Source: Vombatus ursinus | Taxonomy: Eukaryota > Chordata > Mammalia > Diprotodontia > Vombatidae | Direction: 5' to 3' | Length of the DNA stretch: 64,000 nt | Assembly (NCBI RefSeq): GCF_900497805.2 | Contig: NW_020944355.1 | Coordinates: forward strand, 3,600,285-3,664,284 | Shown here: positions 1 to 10,690 of the stretch, in pieces | Position numbering within the stretch: the stretch's first letter is position 1 | Layout of the letters: each line of letters begins with the position of its first letter | Notes under the pieces: model-generated | What the model saw: the letters and a program-made list of their open reading frames with translations, nothing else | Told to the model about the DNA's origin: nothing | Database searches by the model: none | Program-made: the position numbers and the translations under genes

Positions 1-292
1 CTTATCTCGCCCCCACTAGAACTTGAGTGGCCTTTCCCAGGCCACTGCACTTCCCAATACTGATTGGCCCCCAAACTTTAACCTGCCTCATTTTTTTCTA
101 AACTGAGCTGGCTCTCTTTTCCTTGGGCAGCCTGGTGGCCCTTTCCTCCTGGCAGGTGAGTGTGGGGCCATACTTAGTGTAGACAAGTGATTGACTTTAG
201 CTCTACTGCAGCTTGGAATTCCCCAATTCGAGTGATCTAGTAACATTAGCCTCCCCAGCAGCTGGGACTACAGGTGTGTCACATTGCCTAGC
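1..292 (-). pseudogene. RN7SL: 7SL (SRP) RNA retropseudogene, diverged
   Basis: Read on the minus strand, nearly the whole window edge follows 7SL RNA, the scaffold of the signal recognition particle. The 5' Alu domain is clearest at 195-292, where the plus strand carries the reverse complement of the 7SL start, including agctgggactacaggtgtg (257-275). The S-domain follows in order toward position 1: the segment near 117-140 matches the ggcaacctggtgg stretch and 163-180 matches the aacttagtgcgg stretch. Many substitutions and small indels rule out a functional gene. It is not an Alu, because the central S-domain is present and Alu is primate-specific. The 3' end lies at or just outside the window edge. 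Confidence 0.8.
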
Positions 293-454
293 CCCATCAA
301 CCTTTACAAACAGGGAGAACCATCATCAGCTTTTAGGCGAGCAGACCAGTTTGATAAAACTGACATTTGATAGTTGAATTGTCACATGGGCTCCTGTTGA
401 CTTAGGCACCATAAGGGTGGTTCCCTTTCCCATGTCTTTATATCAATGTGGTTG

Positions 455-725
455 CAGAATCATAGAACCTCGGAGTTGGAAGAGAGCTCAGTGTCCATCT
501 CACCCAATGTGTGCCTGACCAAGAATCCCCTTCACAGTAGCCTCAACCAGTGGACATTCCGGCCTCTACTCAAAGACTTCCTAGAAGAGAACTCACTGTC
601 TTTTGAGGTAACCCATTCAGCTTCTGTATGACTCTTAGCTTACAGGGAGCTTGCTAAACCTAAAGCTCTCTACAACTTTCATTCTTTTTTATTCCTCTGT
701 CCCTTTGGGGCCAACATGGCCCTCC
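455..725 (-). mobile_element. CR1/L3 LINE, 3' end, part 1
   Basis: The plus strand begins with the antisense form of the CR1/L3 3' terminus (aatcatagaa, then gagttggaag) and runs into the antisense of the part that reads like gggccaacatgg near 710-722. The same element appears to resume near 1,391, after an L2 3' end and a SINE. Old, with many substitutions. Confidence 0.6.
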
Positions 726-1101
726 TGGGGTAAGTGCATCTCTTCTCACCACACCACCATGCTGCTAGCTGGAACCTTGGATACCACCTCCCTCAGACTC
801 CTTTTTGCTCTGATTGGAAGGCTGGAGGGTGGAGTACCAAACTCCTCCCAGGGCCTTCCTTTTAGACATAGAAACTGGGCTTCCAGCTCACTCTCCTCTC
901 CATCTGCCTGGTTTCAACACCAGTGAACAAGGTAACCCCTGGTTTCCTCCCATCCACCACTTTGCTTTTCAGCACTTTTCTGTGTGTGTTGTCTTTCCTC
1001 AGTAGGTTGTAAGTGCCTTGGGGGCAGGACCACATTTTTTTAATTTGTATCCCCAGTATTTAGCGCAGTACTTGGCACATAGTAGGTGCTTAGGTAGTGC
1101 A
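726..1101 (+). mobile_element. L2-type 3' end (left part)
   Basis: From about 990 the sequence has the typical L2 3' terminus: taggttgtaagtgccttggg, a 'tgtatccccagtatttagcgcagtacttggcacatagtaggtgct' style run, then (after a SINE) aataaatgtttattgg near 1,365. The stretch 726-990 is unassigned and is included only because it lies between the two CR1 pieces. Confidence 0.5.
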
Positions 1102-1356
1102 GGGCAGCTAGGTGGCACAGTGGATAGAGTGCCAGGCTTGGAATCAGGAAAACCTGAATTCAGATCCAGTCTCAGACACTTACTAGTTGTGTGACCTTGG
1201 CAGGTCACTTCACCCTGTTTGCCTCAGTTTCCTCATCTGTAAAATGAGCTGGAGAAGGAAATGGCAAACCAGTCCAGGATCTTTGCCAAGAAAACCCCAC
1301 ATGGGGTCAGGAAGAGTCAAACACAACTGAAACGGCTAAACAACAACAACAAAAAC
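1102..1356 (+). mobile_element. Marsupial SINE with RTE/BovB-type tail (MAR1/WSINE-like)
   Basis: It starts gggcagctaggtggcacag, a tRNA-like head with an A-box-like element, continues through a MIR-like CORE with tcctcatctgtaaaatgag, then gagaaggaaatggcaaacca and an RTE-type 3' end with (CAA)n at 1,341-1,350. It splits an L2 3' end whose last bases resume after it. This full-length copy is a good reference for the other tailed SINEs in the window. Confidence 0.85.
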
Positions 1357-1390
1357 AGGTGCATAATAAATGTTTATTGGATTGTGTTGT

Positions 1391-1690
1391 ATGAACAAGC
1401 GTAACCCCTCTTACCCATGACTCCCTTTTAAACACTTGGAGATAGCCATCATATCTCCTCAATCCCAAGTCTCCAATCTACATGTTAAGCATTCCTAACT
1501 CCTTCAAATGATCTTCATTCTGGACATTGCGGCTCTTTCAACACAGCATAAAATTACATTCACGTTCTTAGCTACCACAAAACGTTTTTAACTCACACTG
1601 AGCTCATACTGGTATAGATCATAAGACAACAATTTGGTGTTTTTTGTATAGCAACATGGGACAAAAACCCCAAACAATATATTTGTTTTC
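1391..1690 (-). mobile_element. CR1/L3 LINE, part 2
   Basis: This is the antisense CR1 segment that would follow directly on the 455-725 piece. It has the 'acttggagatagccatcatatctcc' block near 1,433 and the 'cataaaattacattcacgttcttagct' block near 1,550, equivalents of well-known internal L3 stretches. Collinearity suggests one CR1 interrupted by younger insertions. Confidence 0.55.
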
Positions 1691-2165
1691 CAGATTTTCT
1701 TTTTAGGTTGGCAAAACGAGTGGCAGAGTTTGGACTTTCATCTCTAGATTTGGACTGCTCTTAGTTTCATAGGCTTTTCTCTTCTCTGATTGGCTTGCTA
1801 CCAAGTCGAGATAGGCCGAGAGCTTCCAAAAGTAGCCCCTGTCAAACATGCCAGCCCAACCCATAATCCTTGTTTCCTGTAAGTCTGGCTTTCCTTCCCA
1901 CAGTATTGCCAATTTTCTTCCCACCAGGGAACACTCTTCACCCAACCAGCTTCAGGGGACAGAATTAAAGTTGCTTGGCAACAGGAAACAATGACTTTAG
2001 GTTCTTCTAACCTGGGGTCCCTATTCCTGGTGCAATAAATCCCTTGCCTTGTGAAGTCCACATCCTAAATGAGGCAACTGAGTCTATTCCTTGAGAGTTT
2101 TCAACAACAAATGATTTAATCTGCCAGCCTCACCCACCTCTAATTTAGCTACATATCCAAGATAT
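1691..2165. other. No recognisable feature
   Basis: No gene, repeat family or RNA was recognised. Short open frames on the minus strand (for example 1,703-1,945) have no known domain. Confidence 0.4.
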
Positions 2166-2166
2166 A

Positions 2167-2244
2167 CAGGGGCAGCCAGGTGGCTCTGTAGTAAGTATGT
2201 GTATGTGTATATGTATATGTACATGTATATGCATGTATATATGT
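2167..2244 (+). repeat. SINE head fragment plus (TATG/TGTA)n microsatellite
   Basis: About 25 bases of SINE head (ggggcagccaggtggctctg, 2,170-2,189) run straight into a degenerate TGTATG-type microsatellite at 2,195-2,244. Confidence 0.6.
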
Positions 2245-2261
2245 CCAATAGTCATCCTCAG

Positions 2262-2827
2262 AAAAATGATCAAAGGATATGAACAATTCTCAAAAGAAAA
2301 ACTCTAAAGTATACATAACCACATGAAAAAATGCTCCAAATCACTAATAATAACAGAAATTCAAATAAAAAAACCTTGAAGTTTCACCTCATCCCTGCAA
2401 ATTGGCAAAAAATGAAAAAAATAGCAACAATCAGTGTTGAAGGGGTTGTGGAGAGATAGGCACACTAATACATTGCTGGTGGAATGATGGAATGATGGGC
2501 ATAGTAATGCATTGTTCATGGAGCTATGAAATGGTGCAACCATTTTGGAAAGCAATTTGGAATCATGCAAGTAAAGTGACCAAAATGTCCATACCATTTG
2601 AACCAGAGACTCCATTACTGAGCTTGTACCTCAAAGAAGCCACTGACAGGAAAAAAAATTCCCACGTATTCTAAAATATTTATAGCAGCACATTTTGTGA
2701 TAGCAAAGCAGATGCCCATCATTGGGGGAATGGTAAAACAAATCGTGGTACGTGAATGTGATGGAATATCACTGTGCTGTATAAAATGATGTGTGTAATG
2801 AATACAGAGAAGCTTGGAAAGATCTAG
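2262..2827 (+). mobile_element. Old L1 fragment, ORF2 C-terminal region and 3' side
   Basis: It carries the same L1 landmarks as the younger copy at 60,393 but more diverged: atgatcaaaggatatgaaca (2,265-2,284), a catgaaaaaatgctccaaatc run near 2,323, and the 'tggtggaatgatgg' and 'ccattttggaaagcaatttgg' segments. Every frame is broken. It ends without a poly(A), so only an internal slice is present. Confidence 0.7.
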
Positions 2828-2829
2828 TC

Positions 2830-3095
2830 CTGGGAAGAGGTGATGAGGTGCCTGGACTGGGGTGATGACTGTGAAATGGATTTGAGAGATATCGTGGAAG
2901 GAGAATTGGCAAAACTTGGGAACTAATTAGACACAGGGAGAGGCGAGGGTGAGCCTGTGCTTGTTAGCCGGGTACTGGAAGCATGATGGTGCCCTCAGCA
3001 GAAGCAGGAAAGTTTGGAAGGGGGTGCATTTTGAGGAAAAGATAAGTTCTGCTTTGGACATGTTTGCGTTTGAGATGTTTATAGAACATAGAGTT
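2830..3095 (-). mobile_element. L2 LINE fragment
   Basis: The plus strand reads as antisense L2 ORF2: the 'gatttgagagatatcgtggaagga' block followed by 'gttctgctttggacatgtttgcgtttgagatg', which is the antisense of the L2 coding segment with the K(L/M)NMSKTEL motif. No intact frame remains. Confidence 0.6.
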
Positions 3096-3174
3096 TAAAA
3101 TGCCCTATAACAATCTACGAGGTAGCAATGAAGCTTGGGAAAGAGACTAGTGTTCGATATAACAATGATGATGT

Positions 3175-3410
3175 TAATAATAACTACTAACACGTATTCC
3201 ACTTTACGCAGAGCGTTTTACATCTATTATTATGTCATTTGACCTTCACAGAAACCCACTCAGCTGGGCGTTATTACTACCCCCATTTTATAAATGAAGA
3301 AACTGAGGCTGAGAGAGGTTAAGTGACTTGTCCAAAATCACAGAGCTGGTGGCCGAGGCAGGACTCCAACTCAGGTCTTCCTGACTCCAAGTCCTCAATT
3401 CTGTCCCCTT
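3175..3410 (-). mobile_element. MIR SINE
   Basis: A long antisense MIR: 3' tail at about 3,175-3,240 (cgtattccactttacgcaga), then ccccattttataaatgaaga and the CORE 'gaggttaagtgacttgtcca', ending in cttcctgactccaagtcctc. Confidence 0.75.
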
Positions 3411-4507
3411 CAGAAGGCATGTGAGTAGAGGTGCTAATTAAATCCAAGTGGGTGACCTCTAGGTTGTCCTGTGGCATGAAATCTAAGATCCCAGATTCTC
3501 TTTCTAAGGGAATTACAGCAGTCTTTGTCAGGGCAGTTGTTTTATTCCTATGGTATGAAAAAAATATATGTGTTATGAACAAACCACACCCTGTCAAGCT
3601 ACTTCCTATCTGTTTGCCATGTTGTGAGAACCAAAAACCCATGAATCTGCCCATTCCATGCCCCGAGACTGGAGGAGTGAGCCATTGTAAGCCTGAAAAG
3701 AGAAACCTTCTTGTGCCTGGTCACTGGGTTCCCATTTCCTACGGGGAAAACAGAGTTTGGAGTTTTGAAGGATAGCTTTTCACACCTTTCTTTTTGACAA
3801 GAAAGACAGGGTAAACTTAAAATGTGCTGAACTGAAATGTTTATATGTAAAAGCAGTCCAGCCAGCCAACCATAGTCAGATGAATCAATAATTAAAGGAT
3901 GGATCTCTATTCCTCTGTAGTACACGAAGCAATAAATGGCTCCTGAGATTAATTAATAATCGAAGTGAAGCTGAGTGCTTAAATCAATCTTAGAGGCTGT
4001 TTATTGTAAGTAGACCACAAACAAACCTTCATATCAAAATCAAGGGAAACGTCTATTCAATGGAGAGGTTTGGAAAGCCCAGCCTTTGCTTTCCGAGTGA
4101 CTTTCCGTGGAGGAACTGATTAATGAGAATGCAATGTTGAGCAGAGTTTTGGAAGAAAAGGGAATGCTTCTCCAAATGTCAGCTCCCAAGGATAAATTAT
4201 TTTGTGACAAGGGATTTAGAGTTAGTGATTATTTTAAAAATTATGTCACTTACATCTTTGTGTCTGATAGCAATCAGGTTTTTAAATCGCTATTTTATAG
4301 CACGATTGTCCCTTGAGCTATCAAAGGACTGCAAGGAACACCCCAACTGTGTTGAGTAGACTCCTTTGGAGAGCTTATGGGGGTACAAGGAGGACAGGTG
4401 CATTGATTGGCTAGACATCCAGGGATGGGTTGTGAGCTACACTGGCAAGATTGCTGATACATTGGCATATTGAGGGTATATTTGGGAGCCGACTGAATCA
4501 CAATTCT
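3411..4507. other. No recognisable feature
   Basis: Single-copy-looking sequence. The longest frames (3,431-3,775 plus and 3,599-3,925 minus) overlap each other and show no known domain, so they are not called genes. Confidence 0.4.
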
Positions 4508-4655
4508 GTTCGCCACTCATTAGCTTTGTGTCCTTGGGCTGGTCATTTTTCCTCTCTAGGTCTCAGTTTTCTCATCTCCTCAATTATAGCATTGGACTAG
4601 GATCTAGTCACTAGACGGTCTTTAAGACCGCTCTTGTTCTAATATTCTATAAATT
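4508..4655 (+). mobile_element. MIR-family SINE fragment
   Basis: It contains the CORE-like tagctttgtgtccttgggct, a degraded 'tctcagttttctcatctcctc', and the marsupial-style tail that reads like gactaggatctagtcactag. Confidence 0.55.
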
Positions 4656-5227
4656 CCAAGAGGAATTTCAGCCTTGCTTATCATGGAGTTTTCTTTGCAA
4701 AGGCCCCTGGAACTAAAATATGAAATTAAAAGGTTTTATGTTTAATTATATTATTACTATTATGATTATTTTTAGAAGATGAATGAATCAGGCCCAACCT
4801 GATTCTGAGGTTAAAATTTCAGTCTCCAGCCTAATGAATGAAAGAAGATATATTTTGATTAGGGCAAATTAAAAGACAATTCTTGGTGTGGCTACCTGAT
4901 TGGCATCATTCATAAGTACAAACAGGCCAATTCTAGGAGGGCAGAGAAGGTTTTGTGTACTTGTGCTACATACAAATTAGCAGTGTTTTATTAAAAATCA
5001 TAGCTTCCTCATAAGAGTTACTGGTTGTTTAAATGGATTTGCTTTTCTTTAAAATTTTAAGAGAGGAGATGGTAGTTATAACACTAGGATGTGAAAAAGC
5101 ATTTGATTTAGCAGAAAGGGATTTTATGTTTCAAGTTTTATGGGCTCTTGGTTTTTAAGAGAACTTCATTAAATGGATTGTAACCATCTATTTTCAACCC
5201 CTATCCCACATAATAAGTAATTCTATC
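4656..5227. other. No recognisable feature
   Basis: AT-rich sequence with no repeat family or gene recognised. Confidence 0.4.
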
Positions 5228-5241
5228 AAGTCACTTTTCTT

Positions 5242-6209
5242 TTTTTCTCCACTTTCTTAACATTTTTATTTAAACTTTTGAGTTCCAAATTCTATCCCCC
5301 CCCCTCCCTCCCTGAGACACTAAGCAATCAGATACAGGTTATACATGTGCAGTTATATAAAACGTCTATATTAGTCATTTTTTTTTTTACAGGAAGACTC
5401 AAAAGAAAAACAATAAAGAAACAAAGAGGAAAAACAGCATGCTTCAGTCTGTATTCAATCAATATAAGTTCTCTTTCTGCAGGTAGATAGACTGCTTCAT
5501 CATTAGTCTTTTGGGATTGTCTTGGATCATTGTATTGCTGAGAAGAGCTAGTTATTCACAGTTGATCATTGTGCAATATTGTTGTTACCATGTACAATGT
5601 TTTCCTGGTTCTGTTCACTTCACTATGCATCAGTTCATGCAAGTCTTTCCAGGTTTTTCTGGTAGCATCCTGCTTGTCATTTCTTATAGCACAATAATAT
5701 TCCATTACAAACATGTACCGCAGCTTGTTTAGCCATTCCCCAATTGATGGACATCCCCTCGATTTCCAATTCTTAGTCACCACAAAAAGGACTGCTGTAA
5801 ATATTTTTGTACAAATAGATCCTTCTCCCTTTATTTTTGGATATCTTTGAGATCTAGACCTAGCAGTGGTATTGCTGGATTGCACGGTTTTATAGCCTTT
5901 TGGGCATAGTTCCAAATTGCTCTCCAGAATGGTTGCATCAGTTCACAACTCCACCAACAGTGCATTAGTGTCCCAGTTTTCCCACATCCCCTCCAACGTC
6001 CAACATTTTCCTTTTTTATCACGTTAGCCACTCTGATAGGTGGGAGGTGGTACCTCAGAGTTGTTTTAATTTGCATTTCTCTAATCAATAGTGATTTAGA
6101 GCATTTTTTCATATGACCATAGATAGCTTTGATTTCTTTGTCTGAAAATTGCCAGTTCATATCCTTTGACCGTTTATCAACTGGGGAATGACTTGTATTT
6201 TTATAAATT
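5242..6209 (-). mobile_element. L1 LINE, 5'-truncated, with TSD
   Basis: Antisense marsupial L1. The degraded poly(A) and 3' UTR are at 5,242-5,480 and the ORF2 C-terminal region follows to 6,209 (minus-strand translation includes KCSKSLLIREMQIKTTLRYH near 6,040-6,110). Flanking direct repeats aagtcacttttctt (5,228-5,241) and aagtcagctttctt (6,210-6,223) differ at one base and fix both ends as a target-primed insertion. The ORF2 remnant has several breaks. Confidence 0.9.
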
Positions 6210-6223
6210 AAGTCAGCTTTCTT

Positions 6224-7250
6224 TAGGAGAATGAGACATTCCACAGAGTAGCCTGTTATCGTTACTGTATCACTATTATCCACTTGTGATCTGTGAAGAA
6301 TTTCAGTTGCCTAGAACTCAATCCATTGCTACACTAGGGAGCACAGAATTGGAAAGAAAAGAAGATACAATGACTCATACCCGTATTCTCATGACCCAAC
6401 ATTTTTTCTTCCTTTATGAGGACTGAAGGCTGTCAGGCTCAAAATTAGTCCCAGTAGGAGGGTAACAACTCACTTAGTCTCCCCTCACCAATATCATTAG
6501 TGGAGAATGCCCTGAAGGTCGCCCCTAGACTGGGCAACATTCAAAAATGGCACCAGCCACTGTTGGCCGCTTCTGTCAATCTTTAATTAAAATGAATGTT
6601 TCTCCCTTGAATCTTATACTCTATGTCAGCATCTTTGATTTGCCAAGAGTTTTTTTCAGACTTAGTTAGACAGATGGTTGTCTCTATTTGAAAGACAAGG
6701 CAAAAAGCCAAAATAAAAACTGCCCAAATGGCAGGCTTCTATTAGAAAGGGAAGTCTGGGATTTCCTATTTTTGACAGGCATTATCTGGAGGCTCAAAAT
6801 GGTCTTCATTTTTGATGAGATTAGGAGTTCAAATTTATAAAATGCGCACTCATGCTTTGGTAAACCTTAAGCTAGAAACAATGTTTTTTCATGTGAGTTG
6901 GCAGTTCCCACAACAGGACTTAATTTAAGGGATTTAGGAAAAGGATAAAAAAGGAAAAGTTACTTTGAAGGTCACGGGCCTGTCTAATTCAGTCCATATG
7001 ACCACCTGTCCTTTGGGCTGGTGCAAAAAAGCCAATTTGGTCAGGTTGCATGGAGATACTTCATTTTGTGTGATTTTTTTTTCCCCATGAAGAATGTTTG
7101 TTCATTTGGACTCTGGTAGTGAAACGTCTTGAACCTGGTCAGAAAGCAAGCTCGGAACAGTCTCCCTTAGAGGAAGTAAATTCACTGTAGAAAGAAGAGA
7201 CTGGCTAGGTTATTAAAATTCTTTGGAAAATCTAAGGCCCCTCCCCCCAA
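6224..7250. other. No recognisable feature
   Basis: About 1 kb without a recognised repeat or gene. It may be single-copy sequence. Confidence 0.4.
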
Positions 7251-7251
7251 A

Positions 7252-7370
7252 GTGTAGGTGTGTATGTATGTATAAATACAACATATGTAGAGATATATGT
7301 GCATGTGTATAGGTGTGTAAGGCATACACATATGTACAGATGTGTGTATATGTGTGTATGTATATATATT
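7252..7370. repeat. Degenerate (TGTA)n microsatellite
   Basis: Interrupted alternating pyrimidine-purine repeats (tgtatgtatgta, tatatgtgcatgtg, tgtgtgtatgtatatatat). It is Z-DNA-prone in principle but too degenerate to be highly polymorphic. Confidence 0.8.
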
Positions 7371-7375
7371 TTACA

Positions 7376-7438
7376 TAGATGCACAGTGGAATAGTGAATA
7401 GAATTCTGGGCTTAGCGTCAGGAAGACTTAGGTTCAAT
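7376..7438 (+). mobile_element. SINE 5' fragment
   Basis: A truncated tRNA-like SINE head (gcacagtggaatagtgaata, then ggaagacttaggttcaata) joined directly to L2 sequence. Confidence 0.6.
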
Positions 7439-7439
7439 A

Positions 7440-7790
7440 CATTGTATATTTTCACTGGCTGTCCATACCTGGACTTCTTCCCCTCCAAATCTCTATCTCC
7501 TGGCTTCCTTGGCTTCCTTCAGGTCTCAGGAAAAAGAATCCAACCTTCTACAAGAGGCCTTTCTCATGTCCCCTGCCTCCCTCCCCACATTCCTCCTTCC
7601 CTGTATTGATAGTGCCTTTCCTTTGAGATCACTGTTTATATCTTGTTTGTACCTAGTTGCTTATGTGTTTTCTCCCCCTTAAGGGCTGAGACTTTTTTTT
7701 TTACCTTTCTTTGTATTATGTTCAGTGTTTAACACATGTAGTACCTGGCATGTTGTTGGCACTTACTATATGTTTGATGTTGACTTTGTT
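7440..7790 (+). mobile_element. L2 LINE 3' end
   Basis: Sense L2: gcttccttcaggtctcagga and aggcctttctcatgtcccc from the end of ORF2, then the 3' UTR-like run with cttaagggctgagac and the terminal 'gtacctggcatgttgttggcacttacta' block. Confidence 0.7.
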
Positions 7791-7794
7791 GAAG

Positions 7795-7880
7795 GGTCTT
7801 GCCCAAGTTCACACAGAGCTAGGACATGAATGAAAACCCTCTGACTAAATGTAGTGCTCCTTCCAGCTTCATCTGGTCAC
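7795..7880 (-). mobile_element. MIR fragment
   Basis: Antisense CORE remnant: gggtcttgcccaagttcaca and cagagctaggacatgaatga. Confidence 0.5.
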
Positions 7881-7939
7881 TTTCCATATCTTGAACTGTG
7901 TATCTAAATATAAAATTTCATGACAAACCTACTACAATC

Positions 7940-8295
7940 TTACAGTTCAAGTCACAAGCTCTGACACTTTCAAGTTATGTGTCTACGAGCACGGCACTTA
8001 AATTGTATGAGCTTCATGGGATTTATCTGTAAAATGAGCATAGTGAGACTTGTACTTGTAAAGAGCCCAGGGAGAGTACCAGGAGACCTGGGGACTGATC
8101 TTGACTTTGACATTAACTAGCTATGAAATTCTGTCAAATGGAGAAATTAATAATCAATAAATTAATGCCAAATTTGTACCGGCTCTGTTTCCTTCATAGG
8201 ATTCTTATAAGGACAAAATAGGTTCCACAGGTCTGAGAGTGCTCTGAGAAGCTTAAAAGTGGCATATACATAGCAGGTATTATTGTTTGTAGTCA
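7940..8295 (+). mobile_element. MIR fragments (two in tandem)
   Basis: The first (7,940-8,068) has ctctgacactttcaagttat and ttatctgtaaaatgagcat. The second (8,070-8,295) starts at gagtaccaggagacctgggg and ends with the MIR tail agcttaaaagtggcatatac. Both are old and partial. Confidence 0.6.
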
Positions 8296-9930
8296 TTAAA
8301 AACATCTTGACATGATAATAAACTTCTTTTTTTCTTCGTTACTTTGAGGATCCATACTTTTGCAGATTGAGCCATGTCCACAGTTCAATAAGATGGCCTT
8401 TGAGAGTTTCCGTGACGGAAAAATTCATCCCCACCATGACCAACCTGGTGGTTGGCAAGCGGCACCATACTTAGACTCGTCCTCAGGCAACAGACATTTA
8501 GACTGCCCCTGGGTTTTGACTCAAAGCCTTTCCAGCCTGATGTCATAGCACTCTACTGGCTGGGTCTTCGAGTTTCAGGGTCATTTCTGCTCCTGCTACA
8601 AAGTCTTAAAGCGTTTCTGATTCCTTAAGGACTGGGGTACGGGGAACAAAAGTGTCACCTAACCAATTATATGTCTTTTACAATCACTTTGTGACTCATA
8701 TCAATTTATTTTTTTCCTTGTCCTCTAACATGAAGACATCTCGCATAGGAACATCATTTTTTACTTTAGGGCTATTAGAGGTGGCCTGTGGTGCTCAGCA
8801 CGTTAACAGGAGCCTTTTGGACAAGCTGCTAGTAGTGCTTTTATCACGTGATGCTGCTTTAAATAAAACCAATTACAACAACTATTCTGAAGTTTTGTGC
8901 AAAGGACCCTTTCGACATTGTTTTTGGTACATTTGAACTAGCTGGCAACAAACCTTCCAGTGTGACTTTTTTGCCTTAAATGGAGGCTATTAGACTGGAG
9001 TCTATACAGTGCTAACACAACCAACTGAAAAGTGAACAATTTTGCCCAACAATTTTGTTTTCTGGTTCTGTGACCCTAAGCTTTTGATTTTTCTCCTGGT
9101 GTCATTAAGTACAGTCTATCGTAGGAAATGGTTTTATTCTTTATTCTTCCTGATTCATTTATTTTCTATAAAGATATTGTGATGCAGGAGCCCATTGGAG
9201 GGGTGTGAAATTGGGCAGTGGGGAATGAGTTCCAAAGTAAAAAGAAGACAATGCTATACCTGACTTTTGGAGCTCTTCTACAATTCCGAATGTGATTCCT
9301 CAACAGGTTATGTTTCCTTTCAAACAAGACTTCGGTTGTCCTGTTGATGGCAAATAAGCAACATGTAACACTCCTGGCAGAGTTACCGTTTTGACAATGT
9401 GAAATTTTCCCATCCAGCTGGTCATTAAGCCTTTCCAACTGTCAATGTCTCTTGCAATCTGCTTTAATAGTAGCACATAATTAGCTTTATACAGATCAGA
9501 GGCATTGGGGGGTAATATTCCAACCCAAATATCAAAATCCCAAGAAAGTTAACTCAAAGAGACATATGTCTCCACCAGCCTTCATGACTTTGTCTTTAGT
9601 TCTGAAGACTAGAGCAGTTGATTTATGCAAAGAACTTTGAGTCCTAATAAGAAAATATTGCAATTAAGCACTTACTGGAGTTCTCAAAGAGATCTACAGG
9701 AAGATGATAGAAATATCAATATGTTATTGGTCTACGTGGTTGTCTCTTGCAAACGTGCTTTAGCAATTAAATCATAGATGTGCCAAATGTTCCTGGAGAA
9801 TAATGATTCTTAATGTCAGGATATATTATACTAAATTGAGACCCATAGTGATGCAGAATATGACCATATTATATGGATAATATGATTACTCTTTGCAAAC
9901 TTGTATGTTTTCCATTTGATAAGAGAAAAA
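8296..9930. other. No recognisable feature
   Basis: 1.6 kb with no repeat family recognised. Short frames such as 8,652-8,936 (plus) and 9,166-9,438 (minus) have no recognisable domain. Confidence 0.4.
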
Positions 9931-9933
9931 AAG

Positions 9934-9970
9934 TTGTGTGTGTGTGTGTGTGTCTGTGTGTGTGTGTGCA
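9934..9970. repeat. (TG)n microsatellite
   Basis: TG dinucleotide array with one TC interruption near 9,953. Confidence 0.95.
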
Positions 9971-10078
9971 GAGTTGTCAGTTTTAGTCTTAAAGTTAGGG
10001 AAACAGACATGTCACTTAGAACTCAAGGGCCCTTTTTATCTTCTGGATCCCATTTGCAACTCCAAAATGTCATTGGTT

Positions 10079-10205
10079 GATATATATATATTTATAAATA
10101 TGTATTATATTATATGTAATATATAAATATATTACATATTATATAATATATTCTATGTGTTTATAATATATATTTATAAATATATAAATATATATTTATA
10201 TATGA
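10079..10205. repeat. AT-rich palindromic repeat
   Basis: 127 bases of almost pure A+T. At its core 10,103-10,148 is a near-perfect inverted repeat with arms of about 23 bases and about two mismatches, with essentially no spacer. A further TTTATAAATA-type stretch follows at 10,160-10,205. Confidence 0.85.
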
Positions 10206-10399
10206 TTGTGCTCTAATCAATAATACTCAAATCCTGTTTGCTTTCTGGGGAGGATGAGGGGGGCACATATCTTTGATTTCATTGGCTTAGGGAATTCCTG
10301 ATATGGAAAGTCGCTTCACCAATGAACTTGGGATGGTTACTCCTCTGCAACTAAATATTTACAATTTGACCCCAACCCTAACCCTAAATTCTTGCCTCC

Positions 10400-10550
10400 C
10401 ACTCTGACTCTTCCATTAGAATGTGAGTTCTTTGAGGGCAGGGGCTGGTTTTTGTTTTACTCTGTTTTTGCCTATCACTGTATTCTTAGTGTGCTTAGCA
10501 CATAGTGCCTGGCACATAGTAAGCCCTTACTAAATGCTTGTTGACTGATT
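10400..10550 (+). mobile_element. L2 LINE 3' end
   Basis: Canonical L2 terminus: ttctttgagggcaggggctg, then cacatagtgcctggcacatag and a final tgcttgttgactgattga. Confidence 0.75.
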
Positions 10551-10589
10551 GAATGCAATTTATATAATTTATGTAAGACTTTAGAATGC

Positions 10590-10690
10590 TGCCTGGGTCT
10601 TACAGCTAGTTTATGTCAGAAGCCTCAAACTTCACCAGGTCTTTCTTACACCAAGGTCAGCCTTCCATCCACTAAGCTGCTTCTTAATTA
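10590..10690 (-). mobile_element. MIR/SINE fragment
   Basis: Antisense remnant with gtcttacagctagtttatgt and ccttccatccactaagctgc, matching the SINE head-to-CORE region. Confidence 0.5.

Noticed and set aside
195-292. Alu element
   Set aside because: The region matches the Alu domain, but the 7SL S-domain follows directly, and Alu does not occur outside primates.
10371-10387. Telomere-like CCCTAA units
   Set aside because: Only about two units (aaccctaaccctaaa), within chance expectation. No interstitial telomeric array.
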